The position numbers and the translations under genes were made by a program. From Kitasatospora indigofera (GTDB lineage: Bacteria; Actinomycetota; Actinomycetes; Streptomycetales; Streptomycetaceae): a stretch of 64,000 nucleotides of DNA. Positions 25,335-34,791 of this stretch are shown one piece after another (the first letter of the stretch is position 1; the number at the start of each line of letters is the position of its first letter). The stretch is from positions 1 to 64,000 of the forward strand of contig NZ_BNBO01000032.1 of the NCBI RefSeq assembly GCF_014655955.1, given 5' to 3'. The notes beneath the pieces are model-generated. The model was not told the DNA's origin, did not search any database, and was given only the letters and a program-made list of their open reading frames with translations.

Positions 25335-25772
25335 ATGGGCGCGAATATCGGACCGGCGCTGGCGGGACATTCCAGGATCGCCTCGCTGTACGAGCGCGAC
25401 CAGACCTGCCAGACGCTCGGAATAGCGCTGGACGAGGTGTCCGCGGGGCGCGCACTGATGCGGATGCGGGTGACCGAGGCGATGGTCAACGGGTACGGGA
25501 TGGCGCACGGCGGCTATCTGTTCCTGCTGGCCGACGCGGCCTTCTCCTACGCCTGCAACAGCTACGGCCAGGTCACCGTGGCGCAGGCCGCCCAGGTCAC
25601 CTTCCTGGCCCCGGCCGCGGTGGGCGACGAACTGGTCGCGGAGGCGGTGGAGCGGGCACGCTCCGGGCGCAACGGCGTCTACGACGTGACCGTCCGGCAC
25701 TCCGAGGGGAAGGTCGTGGCGGAATTCCGGGGCCAGAGTGTCGCCCTCGGCGGAATTCCGCAGGGCGCCTGA
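25335..25772 (+). CDS. PaaI-type hotdog-fold acyl-CoA thioesterase
   Basis: A 145-residue protein with the PaaI signature HGGYLFLLADAAFSYACNSYG (residues about 58-78), preceded by MRVTEAMVNGYGMAHGG and followed by QVTFLAPAAVGDELVAEA. PaaI hydrolyses ring-hydroxylated phenylacetyl-CoA as a rescue step in phenylacetate breakdown. No other paa gene is nearby, so it is an orphan and the true substrate is open. I chose ATG 25335; an upstream GTG at 25260 would add 25 residues without family similarity. Confidence 0.88.
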   Translation: MGANIGPALAGHSRIASLYERDQTCQTLGIALDEVSAGRALMRMRVTEAMVNGYGMAHGGYLFLLADAAFSYACNSYGQVTVAQAAQVTFLAPAAVGDELVAEAVERARSGRNGVYDVTVRHSEGKVVAEFRGQSVALGGIPQGA

Positions 25773-26016
25773 CCGAAGGCCGCCGCGCGCCGGGCGGGCG
25801 CGCGAGGTGTTTCGGGCAAAACGGGTGGGCCGGCCGGACGGGAATTCATCCGCATTCCACGCGGTCGTCCGGTTCCGTTCCCCGGTGAGCGGTCCTGGAT
25901 TCCTTTCCGGACGGTGGCGCGGCCGCCACGGTCACCGGGCCACGTTCACCCGCGTCGGCCGCGGGGAGGCTCCTCCGCCCCCGCCGCCCTCCGTTCCGGC
26001 CCGGCGAAGGGGCTGT

Positions 26017-28830
26017 TCAGGGCGCGGCGACGCCCGGGGTGAGGTGGAGGCGGTCGGGACGGTCCGGGGCGCGGCGTTCCTGCGGGGTGAGGACGTCCCG
26101 GCGGGCCAGCCAGGCGAGCAGCCGCATCCGGGCGTGTTCGTCGCGGCGGTCCGGAAGGCCGCTCCCGGCGCGCGGCCGGGAGGCGGGCAGGCCGTCCTCC
26201 CGGAGCAGGACCCTGGTCGGCAGGCCGTCCTGGGCGGGTATCACCTCCAGGACGGAGAAGCGCGAGCCCGGCGGGAAGACCACCTCGGGCTCGCCGTCCT
26301 CGGCGAACACCGACGTCCTGCGGCCCGTCACGGACCACAGGGCGAACTCGACCGGCGTCCCCAGCTCGACGTCGTGGGCGGGGACGCCGACGACCGGAGC
26401 GGGTTCGGTCAGCAGCGTCCCCGGACGGTAGTGCCGTAGCTCCTGCGCGCCCGCGTGGGCGCCCAGCAGGACGGCGCCGTGGTGGCTCGGGAGCCTGCGC
26501 AGCCCCGACCCGAGGCAGGCGAGGTAGGCGGCCGGCGCCCCCGGATCGGAGCGGCGGGCCGCCTTGACCAGCTCGGCGCGGGTGACCGGCACACCGGAGT
26601 CGCAGTGGTGCAGGTAGACCGCCGCCAGGTCGCACTTCAAGTCCTCACGAGCGATGGAGCGCAGGGCCGGGAGCCGGGTCGCCACCTGGTCGGCGTGGCT
26701 CGCGCAGCGCTGGAAGTGGCTTCCCAACAGGGCTCGGAAGGCGGTGCGTTCGGTGGCGAGGGCGGTCCGGTCGGGGGCGGTGGCCGACCCGGCGACGAGG
26801 GGACGGGGCTGCGCGGGTCGCTCGTCGGGTTGCTCGTCGGGTCGCTGGTCCGGTCGCTGGTCGGGTCGCTCGTCCGGGCGCGCGCCCGACGGCTCGGCCG
26901 TTACCGGGTGCTCGCCGGCCGGCTCGGCCGTGACCGGCTCCGAAGCGGGCCCGGCCGGGGCCACCGCCGGGCCGAGGACCCGGCCGAGGGCCGACGTCCG
27001 GTGCCTCGGCACGCCGTTGACCACCAGGGCGGGCTCGGCAGCTCCCTGCTGGGCCAGCGCGGCGAGCAGGCTGTCCACGCCCGCCAGGATCTCCGCAGGC
27101 ACCGGCTGCTCTCCCGCACCGACCAGCAGGCGCGGCCGCGACGGGTCCGGATCCAGCAGCCGGGGCTCCCGGTACGGCCCGGGGTCGGCCGGGCGCAACC
27201 AGAGGCCGGCGGGCACGGCCTCCAGCCACCACCCCGGTACGGCGGTGTCGAAGACCGCCGGTCCGCACTGCGGAAGGCCGGCCGGCGCGCTGCGCCAGGC
27301 GGAGGCGACCACACGGCGGGTGCCGGCGGAGGCGGTCAGCTCGGTCAGCCAGGGCTCCCAGGTCGCCCGGCCGTCGGCGTCGAGCAGCCGGGACGAGAGG
27401 CCGCCGGCGGTGCGCATCGGCAGCCCGACGGCCGCCCGTACGTCGCGATCCAGCTCGGCGGCGAGTTCGGCGGCGAGCCCGGTGAGTGCACCGACGCCCG
27501 ACCAGGGCGCGCTGAGCAGCAGCTCCGCGGGGGCGGGCGGGAGCAGCCGGCGGACGACCGCGGCCAGCTGACGGGTGGTCGGCAGCGGTCCGCCGGGACG
27601 GCCGACCACCAGGATCACCGTGTTGTCCGTCGTGGTGGCCCGCTGCAGGGGGGCCGGTCCGGCGAGTCCGGCGGACCCGCTCCTGATCCAGAAGCCGTTC
27701 GGCAGCGCGGTTGCCAGGAGGCCGTCGGGACCGGGTTGCCCGGCGGCGTCCGGTACCGCCGGCCCGGGGGCCGGCGGAGTCGCTTCGGTGGTGTGGCCGG
27801 CAGCGGGAACGGCGGGTGCGCCGGGGGCGGGTGGAGCGGCGGGTGCGAGGCGCACCGGCGCCTCGGGCGTCGGCTCCGGAGCTACGGGCGCCCCGGCTGC
27901 GGGCGCCCCGGGCGCCTCGGGCGGGGTGGCGGCGGGAGGAGCGGGCGGAGAGGCGGGGGACGCCTCGGCCGGCGGTCGCCCGGTGGCAGGCGTCTCGACG
28001 GCGGCCGGCGCGGTGGGTGCGGTCGGTTCGAGCAACGGTTCGACGTCGGCAGCGGTAGCGACGTCGGCGGCAGGGGCAGCGGTGACCGTGGCGGCGGCCG
28101 GGCCCGCGGGCTCCGCCGGCGGCCAGGCCGGCCCGAGGGCCTGGACCGCCCCGGCAGGCGGGCAGAGCCACCAGGAGGCGGCGACGCCCCCCGCGGTACC
28201 GGTGGTCAGCAGGGTGCCGTCGGGCCGGAGCGTGACCATCCCGTCCGGGGCCACCACCGACAGCCCGGCCAGCTCCGCGAGTTGTTCGGCCGGACGTCGT
28301 CCGTACGCCGGCGCGGCCGCGAGCCCTGAGGCGGCCAGGACCAAGGTGGTGGCACCCCGGTCGGCGGCCGCCCGGGTCAACTCCGGCAGCCGGCCGAGCA
28401 GCACGGTCGCGGCGTCGGGGGCGGCCGCGAGCAGCACCAGGGACTGGGGGGAGGGCCGGAGCCGGGCCAGCGCCGTCGTCAGCCCGGCCGGCAGGCCGCC
28501 CGGAGCCTCGTCGGGAGCCGCTCCGGTGGCAGCCGCCCCGGCCGGAGCCGTGCCCGGGGCGATGACGAAGTGCGCGCCGACGCGGTGCAGGCCCGAAGGC
28601 CCGGTGCCGGCCGCCGGCTCGGACGGCGGGCCCGCGGCGCCGGGTTGGGCGCCCCCGATCCGGCGGGCCAGCCGGCGCCAGGCCGGAGCGGCGCCGCCCG
28701 CGACCCCGGCGGCGTCGGCCGACCCGGCCCCGACGGCCGGCTCGGACCTGCTCCTGGTCCCTGCTGCCCCGGGCCCCGGCCCGGCGGCCGTACCGGTGTC
28801 GGCTCCGGCCGGCGGCGCTGGTGTGCTCAT
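26017..28830 (-). CDS. T7SS-locus large protein with degenerate ADP-ribosyltransferase-like C-terminus
   Basis: A 937-residue protein downstream of EccC on the same strand (196 bp gap). Residues 1-60 are low complexity; two diverged alpha/beta blocks follow (about 65-210 and 385-620), separated by a long Ala/Pro linker, and a second charged linker with DERPDQRPDQRPDE repeats precedes the C-terminal domain (about 700-937). That domain follows the order of a toxin-type ADP-ribosyltransferase: LPSHHGAVLLGA, HYRPGTLLTEPA, FALWSVTGRRTSVF, and EPEVVFPPGSRFSVLEV with E847-P-E849. However the usual Arg of YRG is a Leu and the STS is VGV, so catalysis is doubtful. Large proteins of this kind accompany streptomycete esx loci; a scaffolding or chaperone role is possible but unknown. 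No signal peptide or membrane helix is seen. Confidence 0.8.
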   Translation of the reverse strand: MSTPAPPAGADTGTAAGPGPGAAGTRSRSEPAVGAGSADAAGVAGGAAPAWRRLARRIGGAQPGAAGPPSEPAAGTGPSGLHRVGAHFVIAPGTAPAGAAATGAAPDEAPGGLPAGLTTALARLRPSPQSLVLLAAAPDAATVLLGRLPELTRAAADRGATTLVLAASGLAAAPAYGRRPAEQLAELAGLSVVAPDGMVTLRPDGTLLTTGTAGGVAASWWLCPPAGAVQALGPAWPPAEPAGPAAATVTAAPAADVATAADVEPLLEPTAPTAPAAVETPATGRPPAEASPASPPAPPAATPPEAPGAPAAGAPVAPEPTPEAPVRLAPAAPPAPGAPAVPAAGHTTEATPPAPGPAVPDAAGQPGPDGLLATALPNGFWIRSGSAGLAGPAPLQRATTTDNTVILVVGRPGGPLPTTRQLAAVVRRLLPPAPAELLLSAPWSGVGALTGLAAELAAELDRDVRAAVGLPMRTAGGLSSRLLDADGRATWEPWLTELTASAGTRRVVASAWRSAPAGLPQCGPAVFDTAVPGWWLEAVPAGLWLRPADPGPYREPRLLDPDPSRPRLLVGAGEQPVPAEILAGVDSLLAALAQQGAAEPALVVNGVPRHRTSALGRVLGPAVAPAGPASEPVTAEPAGEHPVTAEPSGARPDERPDQRPDQRPDEQPDERPAQPRPLVAGSATAPDRTALATERTAFRALLGSHFQRCASHADQVATRLPALRSIAREDLKCDLAAVYLHHCDSGVPVTRAELVKAARRSDPGAPAAYLACLGSGLRRLPSHHGAVLLGAHAGAQELRHYRPGTLLTEPAPVVGVPAHDVELGTPVEFALWSVTGRRTSVFAEDGEPEVVFPPGSRFSVLEVIPAQDGLPTRVLLREDGLPASRPRAGSGLPDRRDEHARMRLLAWLARRDVLTPQERRAPDRPDRLHLTPGVAAP

Positions 28831-29025
28831 CGTTCTGCCCTCTCCCTGCCCGATCGCGTCTTGGCGGGGCACCAACCGGCTCTACGGGCCCCGCACCGGC
28901 GGAGGTTCACCCCGGTCGCCCCCGCACCTGCCCCGGTCGCCCCGGACCTGCCCCGGACCGCCTGCCCCGTCCAGGGCCGCCCGGCCGACCGCCCGCCCCG
29001 GGGAGGGCGATCGGCACCCGCCCGG

Positions 29026-32000
29026 CTACGACGGCTCCGCCGCGCCCTCCCCGTCCGCGGGCCCGGCCGTGATCGCGGTCTGCACCTGCACGGTGCGGCG
29101 CCGGGTGATGTAGAGGCCGCGGCCGGGCGGGAAGTCGCGCGGTTTGACGTTGCCGAACAGGTACCCCTCGCTCGGCGGGCAGGACAGCAGCAGCACGGGC
29201 GTGTTGACCTCCTCCAGCTTGCGCAGCAGCGGATCGGACGAGGCGCGGCCGATGCCGTTGGCGCCCCGCGCGACGATCAGGTGCAGGCCCAGCTCGGTGC
29301 CCTGCGCGAGGTGGTCGAACAGGGCCGCGAACGGGTGGGCGGACATGCTGCCGGGGGAGCCCGACACCAGCTCGTAGTCGTCGACCACGATGAACAGCTC
29401 GGGCCCCTCCCACCAGTCCCGCAACTTGAGCCGGGCCGGCGTGAGTTCCGCGCCGGGCAGCCGGTTGGCCATCGCCCGGGCCGCGCCGTCCACGATCTGC
29501 CGCAGGACGTCCACGGCGACCGCGTGACCCAGCCGGTAGTCGTCGGGGACGGCCTCGTGCAGCTCGCGCCGGTAGTCGACCAGCATGATCCGGGCCTCGG
29601 CCGGGGTGTAGGCGGCGGTGACGGCCGCGGTGACCAGCTTCAGCAGGTTGGTCTTGCCCGCCTCGCTGTCGCCGACCACCAGCAGGTGCGGGGCCTCCTC
29701 GAAGTCGTGCCACAGCGGTGCGATCGTGGTGTCCTGGAGGCCGATCGGGATGCGGAGCCGGCCCTCGGGGGCGGGCAGCGCGGCCGCCTCCAGGGAGAGC
29801 GGGAGCATCCGCACCTCGGGGGCGCGCGGGCCGGTCCAGTGGTCGGCGAGCACGTCGACCAGGTCGGCGACGCCCGCCCCGAGGTCGTCCGTGCCGCTGC
29901 CGCCGTCCAGCCGGGGCAGGGCGGCGAGGAAGTGCATCTCGTCGCCGGTCAGGCCCCGTCCGGGGATCTTCGGCACCTGGCCGGCCGCCCGCATGCTGAT
30001 GGCGGAGTCCACCGCGTCGCCCAGCCGGAGCTCGAAGCGGGTGCCCAGCAGGTCGCGCAGCGCGCCGGTGACCTCGCCCCAGCGGGTGGTCCCCACGATC
30101 AGGTGGATGCCGTAGTTCAGGCCGCGCTGGGCGATCAGGGTCAGGGCGGGGGCGAGGTCGGGGAACTCCTGGCGGACGGTGTTCCAGCCGTCGATCACCA
30201 GGAAGACGTCGCCGTGCCGCTCCTCGGGCAGCTCGCCGGCCGCCCGGCGCCGGCGGAAGGCCGAGACGGAGTCGATGCCCAGCTCGGCGAAGCGCTGCTC
30301 GCGCCGGACCAGGATGCTGTTCACCTCGGCGACGGTGCGCACCACCCGCTCGGGGTCGTGCCGGCCGGTGACCCCTCCGACGTGCGGCAGCCCGCGCAGC
30401 CCGGCGAGCGTGCCACCGCCGAAGTCGAGGCAGTAGAACTGCACTTCGAGGGGGGTGTGGGTGAGCGCGAGCCCGCACAGCAGGGTGCGGATCAGGGTGC
30501 TCTTGCCGCTCTGCGGGCCGCCCGCGACACCCACGTGGCCGCCGGCGCCGGAGAGGTCGGCGGTGAGCAGGTCGCGGGCCTGCTGGAAGGGCCGGTCCAC
30601 GACGCCGACCGGCACCGTCAGGGTGCCCCGGGCGGCCTCGCCCTCGGTGGTGAGGCCGTGGTCGGGGTGCGGCGCCAGCGGCGGCAGCAGTTCGTCCAGG
30701 GTGGGCGGGACGTCCAGCGGGGGCAGCCACACCTGGTAGGCGGGCGGCCCCGCGTCGGTGAGCCGCGTCACCGCCAGGTCCAGCAGGGTACGGGTCTCCT
30801 CGGGCGACTCCGGCGGCTCGGCCTCCGCGGGGAGCGCGGGCGGCCGGCGCGGTGCCACGTACTCCGTGCCGTACGCGGCCACCTGACCGGCCACCACCTC
30901 CTGGCGGGCCGCCCGGCGCCTGGCCCGGTACGGGCCGGAGACGTACGCGGCCTTGAACCGGGTGAGGGTGGCGATGTCGCTGCGCAGGAACCCGTTGCCG
31001 GGCTGGGAGGGCAGTTGGTAGGCGTCGGGGACGCCGAGGACGCCCCGGCTCTCCATGGCGGAGAAGGTCCGCAGGCCGATCCGGTAGGACAGGTGGGACT
31101 CCAGTGCGTGCATCCGGCCCTCGTCCAGCCGTTGCGAGGCGAGCAGCAGGTGCACCCCGAGCGAGCGGCCGAGCCGGCCGATCATGATGAAGAGGTCCAT
31201 GAAGTCGCGGTGCGCGGCGAGCAGTTCGCTGAACTCGTCGACCACCACGAACAGCGTGGGCAGCGGCTCCAGGGCCGCCCCGGCGGCGCGGGCGGTCTCG
31301 TAGTCGAGCAGCGAGCTGTAGTTGCCGGCGGCCCGGAGCAGCTCCTGGCGCCGCACCAGCTCACCGTGCAGCGCGTCCCGCATCCGGTCCACCAGGGAGG
31401 CCTCGTCGGCCAGGTTGGTGATCACCGCGGAGGTGTGCGGCAGCCGGTCCAGGCCGAGGAAGGTCGCGCCGCCCTTGAAGTCGACCAGGACGAAGTTCAG
31501 CACCTCGGAGGAGTGCGTGACGGCCAGCGCCAGCACCAGCGTGCGCAGCAGCTCGGACTTGCCGGAGCCGGTGGCGCCGATCAGCATCCCGTGCGGGCCC
31601 ATGCCGCCCTGCGCCGACTCCTTGATGTCCAGCTCGACCGGCGAACCGTCGGCGGCGATGCCCAGCGGGACCCGCAACCGGTCCGCGATGCCGCGCCGGG
31701 ACCAGGTCTCCACCACGTCGTGCCGGTGCAGGTCCCGGATCCCGAGCAGCGTCGCGAGGTCGAAGTCGGTCTCCAGCGGCTCGCCGGCCTCCGTGCTGTC
31801 GCCGATCCGGAACGGCGCCAGCCCGAGCGCCAGCCGGCGGGCGGCGGCGGCCGACAGGGCGTCCGGCCGGCCGAGCGGGGTGACGTCGTCCCGGTGGTTG
31901 CGGTCCGCGCCGACCATCGCCAGGGCGCCGTCCTCGATCCGCAGCCGCAGACGGAACCGCAGCGGCTTCCACTCCAGGGTGTCGCCGAGGTCGAGCAGCG

Positions 32001-33024
32001 TGGCGTTGCGGTAGCCGGCGAGCGCCGCCCTGCTCGCCGGGCCGACCTGCGGACCGTCCAGCACGATCACGGTGTACGGCTCGTCCCGCCCGGGCTGGGC
32101 GTCCGGCTCGTACGGCGGACGGGCCCCGAAGTCGCCGCCCAGCAACTGCTCGATCTCCGCGACCGAGCCCGCCACCAGGCGCACCGGCCCCACCCCGTCG
32201 GTGTCCACCGGGTGCAGGGCGTGCGGCAGCCACTTGGCCCACTCCCACTGGGCGCGGTGCTCGGCGTCGGTGACGACCGCGATCCGCAGCTCGTCGGGCG
32301 CGTGGAAGACGGCCAGCTGCGCCAGCATCGCCCTGGCCAGGGCGCGGGCGTCCGCCCGGTCCTCGGCGCGCAGCAGGATCTGCGCGTAGCCCCGCAGGTA
32401 GACCGCGACCGGCTGGTCCGCGACGGTGCCGTAGGCGTTGATGAAGCGGCGCAGCGCGTGGGCGCAGAGCGGCTCCAGGTCCTCCACCGGCTTGGTGGAC
32501 AGCGGGGCCAGCCGCACCGCGAGGCGCTGCGGGCCGGTCCCGATCCGGACGTCCCCGAAGTCGGGGTGCGCGCTGCGGCGCTCCCACAGCCGGGAGGTGC
32601 GGGCCAGCGCGGCCAGCACGGACGGCGTGGGGTGGCGCCAGCCCAGTGCCTCCTGCTGGCGCACGACGTGGGTACGCACCTGGCGGCGGACCTGGGACAG
32701 GTAGCGCAGGTAGTCCCGGCGCTCGGCGCGCAGCTCCCGCTTGCGGTCGCTGGACCCGCGGACCAGCTGGGTCACCAGCATGCCCACGGCGGAGAGCCCC
32801 ATCATGCCCATCGCCACGTACATCAGGATGCCGCCGCCCTCACCCGGGCGCAGGAAGATGAACACCATCGAGAGCGAGCTCAGGGCCATCGGCGCCATGC
32901 TGATCATGCTCGCCATGCCGCTCTGCGCCTCGGGGAGGGCGGGCGGCTCCTGCAACTGGATCTCGCCGTCGGGCATTTCCGGGCCGGGGCGCCTGGGCGG
33001 ACGGTTGACCAGCACCACGCTCAA
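29026..33024 (-). CDS. eccC: type VII secretion ATPase EccC
   Basis: A 1332-residue membrane ATPase, motor of the ESX/T7SS. Near the N-terminus the segment VVLVNRPPRRPGPE is followed by two membrane helices (about residues 35-90), then three FtsK/SpoIIIE-type cassettes with P-loops GATGSGKSE (about 485), GGPQSGKST (about 836) and GDSEAGKTN (about 1120). Cassettes 1 and 2 keep acidic Walker B ends (LFVVVDEFSEL, VFLVIDGWNTV) and cassette 3 has LFIVVDDYEL. EccCa and EccCb are fused as in all actinomycete single-chain forms. I chose the TTG at 33024 because AGGAG lies 7 bp upstream and the family N-terminus begins there. It is divergent from eccD across 307 bp. Confidence 0.96.
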   Translation of the reverse strand: MSVVLVNRPPRRPGPEMPDGEIQLQEPPALPEAQSGMASMISMAPMALSSLSMVFIFLRPGEGGGILMYVAMGMMGLSAVGMLVTQLVRGSSDRKRELRAERRDYLRYLSQVRRQVRTHVVRQQEALGWRHPTPSVLAALARTSRLWERRSAHPDFGDVRIGTGPQRLAVRLAPLSTKPVEDLEPLCAHALRRFINAYGTVADQPVAVYLRGYAQILLRAEDRADARALARAMLAQLAVFHAPDELRIAVVTDAEHRAQWEWAKWLPHALHPVDTDGVGPVRLVAGSVAEIEQLLGGDFGARPPYEPDAQPGRDEPYTVIVLDGPQVGPASRAALAGYRNATLLDLGDTLEWKPLRFRLRLRIEDGALAMVGADRNHRDDVTPLGRPDALSAAAARRLALGLAPFRIGDSTEAGEPLETDFDLATLLGIRDLHRHDVVETWSRRGIADRLRVPLGIAADGSPVELDIKESAQGGMGPHGMLIGATGSGKSELLRTLVLALAVTHSSEVLNFVLVDFKGGATFLGLDRLPHTSAVITNLADEASLVDRMRDALHGELVRRQELLRAAGNYSSLLDYETARAAGAALEPLPTLFVVVDEFSELLAAHRDFMDLFIMIGRLGRSLGVHLLLASQRLDEGRMHALESHLSYRIGLRTFSAMESRGVLGVPDAYQLPSQPGNGFLRSDIATLTRFKAAYVSGPYRARRRAARQEVVAGQVAAYGTEYVAPRRPPALPAEAEPPESPEETRTLLDLAVTRLTDAGPPAYQVWLPPLDVPPTLDELLPPLAPHPDHGLTTEGEAARGTLTVPVGVVDRPFQQARDLLTADLSGAGGHVGVAGGPQSGKSTLIRTLLCGLALTHTPLEVQFYCLDFGGGTLAGLRGLPHVGGVTGRHDPERVVRTVAEVNSILVRREQRFAELGIDSVSAFRRRRAAGELPEERHGDVFLVIDGWNTVRQEFPDLAPALTLIAQRGLNYGIHLIVGTTRWGEVTGALRDLLGTRFELRLGDAVDSAISMRAAGQVPKIPGRGLTGDEMHFLAALPRLDGGSGTDDLGAGVADLVDVLADHWTGPRAPEVRMLPLSLEAAALPAPEGRLRIPIGLQDTTIAPLWHDFEEAPHLLVVGDSEAGKTNLLKLVTAAVTAAYTPAEARIMLVDYRRELHEAVPDDYRLGHAVAVDVLRQIVDGAARAMANRLPGAELTPARLKLRDWWEGPELFIVVDDYELVSGSPGSMSAHPFAALFDHLAQGTELGLHLIVARGANGIGRASSDPLLRKLEEVNTPVLLLSCPPSEGYLFGNVKPRDFPPGRGLYITRRRTVQVQTAITAGPADGEGAAEPS

Positions 33025-33244
33025 CGAAGGGCTCCTCGTGAAGGGGGACGGCCGACCGGTGATCCGCGGCCCGGGACGCGTGTCGTCCGTCCAGGACCAC
33101 GGACGGCGGGCCCGCCGGGGTTCACCGGCCGGCGGTGCGACCGGGACCTGACGGGTGGTGAACCCCGGGAGCCGCGCGGCCCGTACCTCCTGGTGCGAGC
33201 GGCGCCCCGGCCCGCTCTTCCCCCGGGCGGCCGACGGGGCGCCC

Positions 33245-33283
33245 ATCCCGCCGGGACGTCCCGCCGGGACATCCCGCCGGGGC
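33245..33283. repeat. three 13-bp iterons between eccC and eccD
   Basis: Three head-to-tail copies of rTCCCGCCGGGrC, at 33245-33257, 33258-33270 and 33271-33283, each itself nearly palindromic (TCCCG-C-CGGGA). They lie in the 307-bp divergent region, about 50 bp from the eccD start, and look like binding sites of a regulator of the T7SS operons. The rest of this gap shows no gene. Confidence 0.65.
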
Positions 33284-33331
33284 ACCGTGCCGCGCCGCCG
33301 CTCCGGCCGGGTCGTTGGAGATTGGAGAGCC

Positions 33332-34711
33332 TTGAACGGGACCACCGTTGCTGGACTGTGCCGCCTGAGGTTCCGGACACCCGACGCGGTGTTCGACCTC
33401 GCGGTGCCCGCCGACGTGCCGCTGGCCGACCTGCTGCCGGCCGTCCTCGGCTTCGCCGGGCCGGGCCTGGACGAACTGGGCGTCGACCACGACGGCTGGA
33501 TCCTCCAGCGCCTCGGTGGCGCGCCGCTGGACGAGGAACTCGGCGCGGACGCGCTGGGACTGCACGACGGCGACGAGCTCCACCTGCGCCCGCGCCGCGA
33601 CCCGCTGCCCGAGGTGCACTTCGACGACATGGCGGACGGCGTCGCCACGGCCATGCGGGCCCGCCCGGACACCTGGCGCCCCGCGCTCACCCACCACCTC
33701 GCGCTGGGCCTGGCCCTGTCCGTCCTGGTGGGCGGGCTGGCGTTGCTGCTGCTCCCCGGGACGAGGGAGAGCCGCGACCTGGCCGCCGCCCTCACCGGCG
33801 TACTGCTGCTGCTCGGCGCCGCGAGCGGCTCCCGGGCGGTGGGCGACGCCGGCGCCGGGACGGCGCTGGGCGCGGCCGCGGTGCCCTACCTGGCGCTGGC
33901 CGGGGCCCTGCTGCCCGCCGGCGGCGGGGCCGGCGCGGCCGGCGCCCGCCTGCTGGCCGGCGGCTCGGCCGCGGCCGGCGCGGCGGTCCTCGCGGTGGCC
34001 GCCGTCGGCTGCTCGGCGCCGCTCTTCCTCGGCACCGCCCTGGTGGCCCTGCACGCCGTCCTGGCCGGCGCGCTCCTGCTGAACGGCCTCGACGCGTCCC
34101 AGGCCGCGGCGGTGCTCGCCGTCCTGGCCGTCGTCGTCGGGGCCTTCGTCCCGGGGATCTGCTTCCGGCTGTCCGGACTGCGCCTGCCCGCGCTGCCCCG
34201 CAACGCCGAGGAGCTCCAGGAGGGGATCGCCCCCTTCCCCAGCGGCACCGTGCTGAGCCGCAGCGACGTCGCCGACGGCTACCTGACCTCCTTCCACCTG
34301 GCGCTCGGACTGGTCCTCACCCTGTGCACCACCGTGCTGGCCGGCGTCGACGGCTGGGCCGCACCGTTCCTGACAGCCGCCCTGTCCGTCCTCCTGCTGC
34401 TGCACGGCCGGGCCGTCGGCAGCATCCCGCAGCGGCTGGCCGTCCTGCTCCCCGGCGTCTACGGCCTGGCGCTGCTGCTCGGCGGCGTGGCCCTCGACCA
34501 GCGGACCGGCGGCCGGCTGCTGCTGCTCGCCGGACTGCTCGGCCTGGCCGCCGCGCTGGCGGTCACCGCCTGGACGGTCCCCGGCCGCCGGCTGCTGCCG
34601 TACTGGGGCCGGGCCGCCGACCTGCTGCACTCGCTCGCGGCGATGGCCGTGCTGCCGCTGGCGCTGGCCGTCGCCGGGGTCTACCACGCGCTGCGGGCCG
34701 TCGCGGGTTAG
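33332..34711 (+). CDS. eccD: type VII secretion integral membrane protein EccD
   Basis: A 459-residue protein. Residues 1-90 form the ubiquitin-like YukD domain (CRLRFRTPDAVFDLAVPADVPLADLLP ... LHLRPR), and the rest holds about eleven membrane helices with the charged loop NAEELQEGIAPFP between them, as in EccD, the main transmembrane vestibule of the secretion complex. The start is a TTG at 33332 with GGAG boxes just upstream; no in-frame ATG or GTG fits better. Eighty bases separate it from eccB, so both are probably one transcript. Confidence 0.95.
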   Translation: MNGTTVAGLCRLRFRTPDAVFDLAVPADVPLADLLPAVLGFAGPGLDELGVDHDGWILQRLGGAPLDEELGADALGLHDGDELHLRPRRDPLPEVHFDDMADGVATAMRARPDTWRPALTHHLALGLALSVLVGGLALLLLPGTRESRDLAAALTGVLLLLGAASGSRAVGDAGAGTALGAAAVPYLALAGALLPAGGGAGAAGARLLAGGSAAAGAAVLAVAAVGCSAPLFLGTALVALHAVLAGALLLNGLDASQAAAVLAVLAVVVGAFVPGICFRLSGLRLPALPRNAEELQEGIAPFPSGTVLSRSDVADGYLTSFHLALGLVLTLCTTVLAGVDGWAAPFLTAALSVLLLLHGRAVGSIPQRLAVLLPGVYGLALLLGGVALDQRTGGRLLLLAGLLGLAAALAVTAWTVPGRRLLPYWGRAADLLHSLAAMAVLPLALAVAGVYHALRAVAG

Positions 34712-34791
34712 GGTCCGCCACCATCCGCCGGCCGGGCCCCGGCCGCCCCTGACGGTCCGCCATCCACCGATGTCCCGAGGAGAACCACGAG

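Noticed and set aside
28570..34752. A 2060-codon plus-strand open frame across the EccC region
   Set aside because: It is antisense to the EccC and pseudo-ART genes and in the wrong frame for EccD; the product is a Val/Gln/Arg-rich artefact without domains.
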